A DNA stretch of 12,644 nucleotides, taken from positions 1 through 12,644 of the forward strand of contig MGNX01000023.1 in the NCBI GenBank assembly GCA_001796935.1. Reading direction: 5' to 3'. Below are positions 1-5,414 of the stretch, one piece after another. Each line of letters begins with the position of its first letter. Positions within the stretch are counted from its first letter, which is position 1. Below the pieces are notes generated by a model. That model was not told where the DNA came from and did not search any database. It was given only the letters and a program-made list of their open reading frames with translations. The position numbers and the translations under genes are program-made. Source of the DNA: Chloroflexi bacterium RBG_16_60_22. GTDB taxonomy: Bacteria; Chloroflexota; Dehalococcoidia; Dehalococcoidales; RBG-16-60-22.

Positions 1-122
1 TGGGCGACCCCGTCCTTCATCTCGATGGCGCTGACGGGGCACTCCCCGACGCATAGCTGGCAGCCGATACACTTGTCCGGGATAATCTCGGCGATATCCC
101 GGCCCTGGCTGTTCTTGGGCAT
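1..122 (-). CDS. Ferredoxin-domain protein, probably N-terminus of an iron-sulfur EtfA (partial)
   Basis: Only the first 40 codons are in the window; the gene runs off the left edge. The start is ATG at 122-120, two bases after the etfB stop codon, so the two are translationally coupled. The visible protein has a bacterial 4Fe-4S ferredoxin motif, CxxCxxCxxxCP, with cysteines at residues 18, 21, 24 and 28, preceded by a short polar leader. Its position directly after etfB is the usual place for the ETF alpha subunit, and one class of EtfA carries an N-terminal ferredoxin domain that passes electrons to or from the FAD. I therefore infer an iron-sulfur EtfA. A separate small ferredoxin followed by an ordinary etfA cannot be excluded, because no ETF alpha fold is visible here. 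Confidence 0.7.
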   Translation of the reverse strand, partial: MPKNSQGRDIAEIIPDKCIGCQLCVGECPVSAIEMKDGVA

Positions 123-124
123 GG

Positions 125-964
125 CTATCCTTTATCCTTGAGCGGCAGCTCTTCCAGCAGCTTTCCTTCCTGTTTGAAGAAAGCGTCCAGGAAGTCGGTT
201 ACCGCCTTACCCTTATCCCCGGAGATATCGAAGACCGGGCCGCCGGTGCGGACGGGCGGGGCGAAGATTTCCCTGACGGAGGTGGGCGAGCCTTTCAGAC
301 CGAGCCGTTCCGGTGCGATGTCCAGGTCCGCGGCGCCCCAGGTCTTCACCTCCTGCCTCAGTGAGCGCAGCAGCTCCGGGAACGAGGCGTAGCGAGGGAC
401 GGCCAGCGTAAGCTCCACGGTCAGCAGCGCCGGCAGCCGCCCCTCGATAATCTCGCTGCCCCCCTCCACCTCGCGCCTCACCCGGATAATCTTCTTCTCC
501 GGGTCGAGGCTGATAATTTCGGAAACGTAGGTAAACAGGGTATAGCCGAGCCGGGTGGCCGTGCCGGGGCCGGTCTGGGCGGTATCGCCGTCGATGGCCT
601 GCTTGCCGCACATCACCAGGTCGACCGGCTCCGCCGCCGCAATCTTCTCGATGGCCCTGGCCAGCGTGTAGCCGGTGGCCAGGGTATCCGCCCCGGCAAA
701 GGCGCGGTCGGCCAGGAGGAAGGCTTGCTTCGCCCCCAGGGCCAGGCACTCCCGCAGGGCAGCATCCGCCTGGGGCGGTCCCATGGAAACGACCGTCACC
801 TGCCCCCCGTGTTTTTCCGTGAGCCGCACCGCCGCCTCCACCGCCACGAGGTCGTAAGGGTTGCCGATTGACTCCACCCCGGAGCGGACCAGGGTGTTGG
901 TATGCGGGTCAATCTTGACCTGGGCGGTATCCGGGACCTGCTTGACGCAGCAGACGATATGCAT
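125..964 (-). CDS. etfB: Electron transfer flavoprotein, beta subunit
   Basis: The 279-residue product fits the ETF beta family (about 250-280). ETF beta pairs with EtfA in the cytoplasm to form an FAD-containing electron carrier that links acyl-CoA or other dehydrogenases to the respiratory chain or to ferredoxin. The family signature is present at about residues 161-181: a V-x-R...EGG...E..I....P-x-LLT pattern. The conserved CGKQAIDGDTAQTGP block lies at about 119-133 and is a nucleotide-binding element. The C-terminal segment EIFAPPVRTGG (about 232-242) is also typical. The start is ATG at 964. No clear Shine-Dalgarno sequence precedes it, which agrees with the promoter placed 9 bases upstream. 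The downstream gene begins 2 bases after its stop, so etfB and the ferredoxin-type gene form one operon. Whether this ETF bifurcates electrons cannot be told from this subunit alone. Confidence 0.95.
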   Translation of the reverse strand: MHIVCCVKQVPDTAQVKIDPHTNTLVRSGVESIGNPYDLVAVEAAVRLTEKHGGQVTVVSMGPPQADAALRECLALGAKQAFLLADRAFAGADTLATGYTLARAIEKIAAAEPVDLVMCGKQAIDGDTAQTGPGTATRLGYTLFTYVSEIISLDPEKKIIRVRREVEGGSEIIEGRLPALLTVELTLAVPRYASFPELLRSLRQEVKTWGAADLDIAPERLGLKGSPTSVREIFAPPVRTGGPVFDISGDKGKAVTDFLDAFFKQEGKLLEELPLKDKG

Positions 965-973
965 CTTTAGTAA

Positions 974-1002
974 ATGATAACAAGATTGCGTTCTTCTGAC
1001 AA
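974..1002 (-). promoter_or_regulatory. Sigma-70 type promoter for etfB, near-leaderless
   Basis: Read on the minus strand there is a -35 box TTGTCA (1002-997), a 17-base spacer and a -10 box TATCAT (979-974). Both boxes match the consensus at five of six positions and the spacing is ideal. Only nine bases separate the -10 box from the etfB ATG, so initiation 6-8 bases downstream would give a leader of about 1-3 bases. This fits the missing Shine-Dalgarno sequence. The assignment rests on consensus matching only. Confidence 0.6.
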
Positions 1003-1069
1003 CAACGGCGATTTTTTAATCCGTCTGGCTTTTTAACATATATGCCTTTCTGACCCACCCGAGTTGTTG

Positions 1070-1075
1070 TATAAT
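1070..1075 (+). promoter_or_regulatory. Candidate -10 box for the plus-strand gene run
   Basis: A perfect TATAAT lies 44 bases upstream of the ATG at 1120, in the AT-rich intergenic stretch between the divergent genes. The hexamer 17 bases further upstream (TTTCTG, 1047-1052) is a poor -35 match, so the promoter may be weak, extended or activator-dependent. Transcription would start near 1082. The remainder of 965-1119 shows only the etfB promoter and the Shine-Dalgarno GGAGG at 1109-1113. Confidence 0.4.
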
Positions 1076-1119
1076 ATTTAAAGCTGGACGATTGACACGG
1101 GAATACCCGGAGGAAGCAG

Positions 1120-1710
1120 ATGGGTGAAATTAAGACCGCCGCCGAAATAGCCCGGGAAAAGCTGGCGCAGATCGGCGAGGCGACCGAAGAAGAGAAGCTC
1201 GGCTGGAAGTACGGGCCGGAGGGCGAGAAGCTGGCCGCCCGCTACCTGAGGGAGAACTCTAACCTCGTCAGCGAGGTGGCCAGGTACGATGAAAAGGCCC
1301 GGAAACACGTCGCCGCCGCCGTGAACGGTATCCTCATCAGGAATATTTCCCTGCCCCGCAATGACGCCGCCCGCAAGAACAACAAAAAGGCCATGGAAGG
1401 GCTGAAAGCCCTGAAAAACGACAGGGTGGCCGTGGAGAACGTCTTCAGCCGGATAAGGAATATCCTCGACCACTATACCCAGCAGGGCACCCAGCAGAAG
1501 AAGCAGGCTTACGAATCGCTTAAGGCCGAGTTCCGGGCCAGGATAAAGCAGGCCATCCGGCAGCAGACGGGCGTTGACGCCAATGTGAACATCGACGTGG
1601 AAAAACAGCCCCAGTTCCTCGATGAATGGCAGCGGGTGCAGGCCCAGCTGGAGGCGCAATACCTGAAGCTGCTCGGTGAGTACAAGCAGGAGCTTGCCGC
1701 TATCGATTGA
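1120..1710 (+). CDS. Conserved protein of unknown function, charged and helical
   Basis: This 196-residue protein has no domain I can name. It starts at ATG 1120 behind a good Shine-Dalgarno GGAGG (1109-1113, spacing 6). There is no signal peptide or membrane segment, and it has no cysteine. It is strongly charged, rich in Lys, Glu, Arg and Gln, and reads as mostly alpha-helical. The N-terminus (about 1-20) starts EIKTAAEIAREK. A central Arg/Asn/Lys-rich stretch (about 78-101) contains ISLPRND and NNKKAMEGLKALKND. The C-terminal helix (about 166-193) is Gln-rich and coiled-coil-like. From memory it resembles an uncharacterised family in anaerobic bacteria, but I cannot confirm a family number. 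Its stop codon lies 5 bases before the next gene's ATG, so the two proteins are probably co-translated and may form a complex. Function unknown. Confidence 0.8.
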   Translation: MGEIKTAAEIAREKLAQIGEATEEEKLGWKYGPEGEKLAARYLRENSNLVSEVARYDEKARKHVAAAVNGILIRNISLPRNDAARKNNKKAMEGLKALKNDRVAVENVFSRIRNILDHYTQQGTQQKKQAYESLKAEFRARIKQAIRQQTGVDANVNIDVEKQPQFLDEWQRVQAQLEAQYLKLLGEYKQELAAID

Positions 1711-1715
1711 TAACT

Positions 1716-2420
1716 ATGGATAAAGACAGCGAGAGAATCGCCCAGGCGGCCCGCCACACCGAGATTTTGCGGCCGCCCCGGCAGCACCTGGAGACCTTCG
1801 GCATCACCAATATCAACTACTACCTGGTGACCGAGCCCACCTACTCCGAGCTGGTTAAAGAAGCCAACGAGACGGTGATACGGGAGGGGCGGGTCATCGC
1901 CGAGAGGCCCAAGATTATCACGCCCTATTACCTCACCCGGCTGGAGGGTTTCAGCTATGACGCCCGGCAATACTTCGATATGCTGCTAAGGATGCACGGC
2001 GCGGACACGCCCGGCCTGTTCTATACCTACAAGAACGAGCCCGGGAACCTTAACATCGTCTCGGACAACTGGCCGGTCGTGGTGGACCGGCTCAATGCCG
2101 AGATTGACAAGAAGGGCGACCCCCTGGCGTCCATTATCAAGGGGCAGGATGACCTCTGGGACGTCTCCCTGCTGAAGTTTATCTACGAAATTACCAGTCG
2201 CTCCCTCCAGAGCAATATCGCCCAGCTCGGCTCGAGGGGACTGCTCGGCATGAGCCACGGCGGCCTTCCGGTCGGTGCCCGGCGAAACATTGAAGAGATG
2301 TTCGGGCAGCTGGCCCGCGGCGAAATACCGGCCCACGCGCTGGAGGAGGAGCTGCACCGCTGGGGCGCCTTTGAGGAGTACCAGGACCGCTTCTTCGACA
2401 TCGTCAAAGGCAGGAAATAA
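1716..2420 (+). CDS. Conserved protein of unknown function, partner of the preceding gene
   Basis: A 234-residue soluble protein with no recognised domain. I chose ATG 1716. An in-frame TTG at 1707, overlapping the previous stop, would add three residues; neither has a convincing Shine-Dalgarno site, so coupling to the upstream gene is likely. Striking conserved-looking blocks are ILRPPRQHLETFGITNINYY (about 17-36), VIREGRVIAERPKIITPYYL (about 54-73) and DDLWDVSLLKFIYEITSRS (about 145-163). A Gly-rich segment GLLGMSHGGLPVGARRN follows (about 175-191), then an acidic helix to the end. From memory, close relatives occur in Chloroflexota as hypothetical proteins. The tight spacing with the upstream gene (5 bases) suggests the two act together. 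No catalytic motif is evident. Confidence 0.8.
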   Translation: MDKDSERIAQAARHTEILRPPRQHLETFGITNINYYLVTEPTYSELVKEANETVIREGRVIAERPKIITPYYLTRLEGFSYDARQYFDMLLRMHGADTPGLFYTYKNEPGNLNIVSDNWPVVVDRLNAEIDKKGDPLASIIKGQDDLWDVSLLKFIYEITSRSLQSNIAQLGSRGLLGMSHGGLPVGARRNIEEMFGQLARGEIPAHALEEELHRWGAFEEYQDRFFDIVKGRK

Positions 2421-2451
2421 TAATTTCACGTCATTTCAGAAAGGAATGCTA

Positions 2452-3171
2452 ATGGAAATTTCAAATATACCGGCACGCGATCTTTCTGAGGCCTGGTTCC
2501 TGTGCCTACGTGAAATATTAACTAAAGGGCGCGAATATACAATAACGCGTGGAAGTTATGTTGGGCAAACTCGGAAGGAACTTGATTTCGTTATTGTTCA
2601 GGTTAAAAAACCAGGAACTAAGCCCTTGGTTCCTGACGTACCACAGGGAGTACCTGCACCAAGCACCATGGAGTACGTTGAAAATTATTTGCCCTACCTC
2701 ATGACATCTCATAGAAAAAAGGGGGAGCAGTATACCTACGGACAATACTTAGAAAAGCAAATCGCAGAAGTCATCAATATGTATAAAAAGGACGGCTATA
2801 ACACAAATCAGGCATATATGTTGGTAGGTGATGAAAAATCAATTACTTTAAATGACCCCCCTTGTCTTAGAGGTATTGATACACGAATCCAAGACGGAAG
2901 GCTACACTTTTTCGTATATTTTAGGTCTTGGGATTTGTGGGCTGGTTTTCCCTCAAATCTAGCTGCAATTCAAATGCTTAAAGAATACATGGCCGATGAG
3001 ATAGGGGTCGATGATGGAGAGATTATTGCAATGAGTAAAGGTTTGCACCTTTATAAATACTCATGGGAACAGGCCAGAGCCGGTGCCAGGATGGATAAAC
3101 TCAGAACAGGACAACTTGAATTTCCATTATTGCTCGATTGGAATGGGGAAAAGAAGGATTTATCTTCATAA
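2452..3171 (+). CDS. Thymidylate synthase-fold protein (possible atypical pyrimidine C5 methylase or hydroxymethylase)
   Basis: The product (239 residues) matches the thymidylate synthase superfamily, and seems nearer to the compact archaeal-type enzymes than to long bacterial ThyA. Counting from ATG 2452, the PPC motif holds the candidate nucleophile Cys138. RSWDLWAGFPSNL (158-170) matches the canonical RSxDxxLGxPFN and keeps Arg158, Asp161 and Asn169. GLHLYKYSWE (197-206) matches the HxY dUMP-ribose motif, with His199 and Tyr201. The segment corresponding to the phosphate-binding SRR motif reads NTNQAY (117-122), with no Arg, so the phosphate clamp from the partner subunit may be lost. ATG 2452 is preferred over ATG 2446 because AAAGG (2440-2444) sits 7 bases before it. 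Sampled lines of this gene are 35-47% GC by hand count, against 52-65% in sampled sirtuin lines, which suggests transfer. Known superfamily members methylate dUMP or hydroxymethylate dCMP or CMP; the substrate here is uncertain. Confidence 0.75.
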   Translation: MEISNIPARDLSEAWFLCLREILTKGREYTITRGSYVGQTRKELDFVIVQVKKPGTKPLVPDVPQGVPAPSTMEYVENYLPYLMTSHRKKGEQYTYGQYLEKQIAEVINMYKKDGYNTNQAYMLVGDEKSITLNDPPCLRGIDTRIQDGRLHFFVYFRSWDLWAGFPSNLAAIQMLKEYMADEIGVDDGEIIAMSKGLHLYKYSWEQARAGARMDKLRTGQLEFPLLLDWNGEKKDLSS

Positions 3172-3221
3172 TAATCCAACTTAGATTCTATTTTAATAAG
3201 ATAACTATCGGGAGGGCAAAG

Positions 3222-3992
3222 ATGGACGATATCGAATCCGTGGCAGAGATGATTATCAACGCCAGGAAAATCGTGGTGTTTACCGGGGCCGGTTTCAGCA
3301 CCGAGTCCGGCGTCCCTGATTTCCGCAGTCCTGGCGGCGTCTGGGATCGGTTCGACCCCGGCGAGCTGAACTACCCCAACTTCTTGCGGCGCGAGGACGT
3401 GCGTGAAAAGTACTGGCGGATGCACAAGATGATGTGGGAGACCATCCGGGAAGCCCGGCCCAATGCCGGCCACCACGCCATCGCCGATATCCACCAGATG
3501 GGCAAGCTGGACTGCGTTATCACCCAGAACACGGACGGCCTTCACCAGAAGGCCGGGGTGCCGGACGATATCGTCTTTGAGATACACGGCACCATGCAGT
3601 CGGTTTACTGCCTCGACTGCGGGCAGAAGTACCCCCGGGCCCACGCCCACGATAAGATGCTCGCCGGGGAGGTGGTCCCCCGCTGTGACGCCTGTAACGG
3701 CCTCTTGAAGCCTTCGACGATAGCCTTCGGGCAGGCCATGCCGGAAAGAGAGACACGGGAGTCGGAAGAAAGGTCGGCCGGCTGCGACCTTTTCCTGGCG
3801 GCTGGTTCGTCGCTGGTGGTCTATCCGGCGGCACAGATGCCCGTCATCGCCAAGCGCGGCGGCGCCCGACTGGTCATCCTCAACCTCACGGAGACCCCTC
3901 ATGACCACCACGCCGATGTCGTTATCAGGGAAAAGACGGGCCAGGCCCTCTCCAGGATAGTGGCCCGCATTAAAGAGAAGCTCCACCGGTAG
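3222..3992 (+). CDS. cobB: Sir2-family NAD-dependent protein deacylase (sirtuin)
   Basis: A 256-residue cytosolic sirtuin with all core motifs. These are the NAD-binding TGAGFSTESGVPDFRSPGG (21-39), TQNTDGLHQKAG (101-112), the catalytic-His motif EIHGT with His122, a four-cysteine zinc site (Cys130, 133, 155, 158), IAFGQAMPE (167-175) and GSSLVVYPAA (195-204). Such enzymes remove acetyl groups from lysines, using NAD and forming O-acetyl-ADP-ribose and nicotinamide; acetyl-CoA synthetase is a frequent bacterial target. The YxxR pair that marks desuccinylases of the SIRT5/CobB type is absent: the equivalent region has YWRM (64-67), so deacetylation is the better guess. The start is ATG 3222 behind GGGAGGG (3210-3215). 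It follows the AT-rich gene by 50 bases. No fused effector domain is present, so nothing marks it as a phage-defence Sir2. Confidence 0.93.
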   Translation: MDDIESVAEMIINARKIVVFTGAGFSTESGVPDFRSPGGVWDRFDPGELNYPNFLRREDVREKYWRMHKMMWETIREARPNAGHHAIADIHQMGKLDCVITQNTDGLHQKAGVPDDIVFEIHGTMQSVYCLDCGQKYPRAHAHDKMLAGEVVPRCDACNGLLKPSTIAFGQAMPERETRESEERSAGCDLFLAAGSSLVVYPAAQMPVIAKRGGARLVILNLTETPHDHHADVVIREKTGQALSRIVARIKEKLHR

Positions 3993-4043
3993 CCTTGACA
4001 TCTCCGCCTCCGCCCGGTGCCGGGGACGTCCCAGGGGATTGAA

Positions 4044-5267
4044 TTGTTAAACTCCCGTTTCAGGTTCGGGCTGCTGATGGCAGCCTCGCTCATGGTTTTT
4101 CTTTCCGGGAGCGGCTGCGCCCGCGGCCCGGACTTCGATGACCACCTGCGTGAGGTCACCGCTCCTTACCGCTTTGATGTCAGCCGGTGGGAGTTCGGCG
4201 CCTTCTTACGGGAGCTCGGCAGGCTGGGCCGCGGCACGCCCGGGAGCACCGGAAACGCCACGGCGGTGGTCGCCGAGTACTTCGAGAACGCGGCGCGGGT
4301 GGGAAGGCTGGAGGCAAGAGCGGAGGCCATCGCGGCCGGGGGCACACCGGGCGACCTTTCAGCGGTGGAAAAGGAGCTCGCCGAACTGCGGGAGCGCAAC
4401 GCGGCCATGGCCGCTGCCGTGGAAAGGCAGCTGGAAGGGCAGATAAGGGAGGCCCTTTCTGGCCAGGGTATCTTCAACCCCATCGGCGGGAAAATACCTT
4501 TCCCCCCGGTTAATTTCCACCTGGGGATGCCGCCCCACCTGCTGGTGATTTCCCCGCGCGACCGCATCGAGAGTATCCGGAGGGTCACCCTTCTTCCGGG
4601 TATGACCCGCGAGGATATGGAGAGCATCGAGGCGGAGATTGACCGCCACGGTGTTTCTTCCCTAGTGGTGGACCTCGGCGGGCTGGCCACCTACCCGAGC
4701 TACGTTACCGACGCGGCCGACCTCCGCTTTGTGCTGGATACCGCCCACGAGGAGTGGCTGCACCAGTACCTGGCCTTCACGCCGCTGGGGTTTCTCTACC
4801 TGCTGGACCTGGCCGGAATCCGTCCCGACTACGAAATTGCCACCATGAACGAGACCCTGGCCAGCATGGTCAGCAAGGAGCTCGGCGGGCTTATCTACGA
4901 GCAGTATTACAACGGGGACAGGGAAACCCCGGGGGAGGGAACGCCGCCGTCCGGCTTTGATTTCAACCGGGAGATGAGGGAAATCCGGCGGACCGTGGAC
5001 GGCTACCTGGCACGGGGTGAAATTGAACCGGCGGAACGGTTCATGGAAATGAAGCGACAGTACCTGGCCACCCGGGGTTATCACCTCCGCAAGCTAAACC
5101 AGGCTTACTTCGCCTTTCACGGCACCTACGCCGATAGTCCTACCTCCATCAGCCCCATCGGGGTGGAGATGAAGCAGCTGCGGAGCGGGAGCGACTCTCT
5201 CCGGGATTTCCTGGATACCGTCTCCGTCATGACCAGCCGGCAGGACCTGGCCGAGAGCCTCAGGTAA
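4044..5267 (+). CDS. Exported, possibly lipid-anchored protein with a candidate metallopeptidase motif
   Basis: From TTG 4044 (AGGGGA 5 bases upstream) the product is 407 residues. It begins with a signal peptide: Arg at 5 and 7, a hydrophobic core at about 9-20 and SGSGC, whose Cys25 could be a lipidation site, although the lipobox is imperfect. A coiled-coil-like helix covers about 104-138. At 235-240 the sequence is HEEWLH, an HExxxH pattern within AHEEWLHQYLAFTPLG. It is followed 30 residues later by NETLASMVSKELG with Glu270, which resembles the second zinc ligand of gluzincin peptidases. The segment NQAYFAFHGTYADSP (352-366) looks conserved. I infer a membrane-associated zinc peptidase, but family membership is unproven because HExxxH is unusual (HExxH is normal). 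A GTG at 4017 is the alternative start. Substrate unknown. It follows the sirtuin gene by 51 bases. Confidence 0.6.
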   Translation: MLNSRFRFGLLMAASLMVFLSGSGCARGPDFDDHLREVTAPYRFDVSRWEFGAFLRELGRLGRGTPGSTGNATAVVAEYFENAARVGRLEARAEAIAAGGTPGDLSAVEKELAELRERNAAMAAAVERQLEGQIREALSGQGIFNPIGGKIPFPPVNFHLGMPPHLLVISPRDRIESIRRVTLLPGMTREDMESIEAEIDRHGVSSLVVDLGGLATYPSYVTDAADLRFVLDTAHEEWLHQYLAFTPLGFLYLLDLAGIRPDYEIATMNETLASMVSKELGGLIYEQYYNGDRETPGEGTPPSGFDFNREMREIRRTVDGYLARGEIEPAERFMEMKRQYLATRGYHLRKLNQAYFAFHGTYADSPTSISPIGVEMKQLRSGSDSLRDFLDTVSVMTSRQDLAESLR

Positions 5268-5347
5268 CCATTACTTCTTTCCCAGGGACGAATGTTTATA
5301 AAATGTTTAGTTTTTCTTCCTCAAAGTTTATGGCCGTGTTACCTGGC

Positions 5348-5360
5348 AATTGTCACAATT
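5348..5360. promoter_or_regulatory. Short perfect palindrome upstream of the HD-GYP gene, possible operator
   Basis: The sequence AATTGT-c-ACAATT is a perfect inverted repeat with 6-base arms around one central base, 54 bases before the preferred start of the HD-GYP gene. It sits in the AT-rich 147-base stretch between 5268 and 5414, where a regulator site would be expected. A few such short palindromes are expected by chance in a window of this size, so this is a weak call. The rest of that stretch shows no clear promoter or terminator. Confidence 0.2.
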
Positions 5361-5414
5361 AGGGAAAAGGGGAAAAGCGCCAATCTCGTAAACCAGAACC
5401 AAAGCGAGAAGAAA

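Noticed and set aside
2275..2451. Upstream extension of the thymidylate synthase-like frame into the preceding gene
   Set aside because: It overlaps a conserved-looking protein in another frame, and the Shine-Dalgarno site favours ATG 2452.
3138..3221. Upstream extension of the sirtuin with a hydrophobic segment
   Set aside because: It overlaps the end of the previous gene and is AT-rich; the sirtuin has a strong GGGAGGG site before ATG 3222.
3222..3992. Sir2 as part of an anti-phage defence system
   Set aside because: The protein is a compact zinc-binding deacylase without a fused sensor or Argonaute/STAND partner, and no nuclease, phage or mobility genes are nearby.
3051..4001. Long open frame (316 codons) antisense to the sirtuin gene
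   Set aside because: It lies across a gene with all sirtuin motifs intact and its translation has no domain; long antisense frames are expected in GC-rich coding DNA.
5292..5414. Extra N-terminal hydrophobic segment on the HD-GYP protein
   Set aside because: Possible but not favoured: the DNA looks intergenic in composition, and the residues from ATG 5415 resemble a normal protein start. Kept only as an alternative start.
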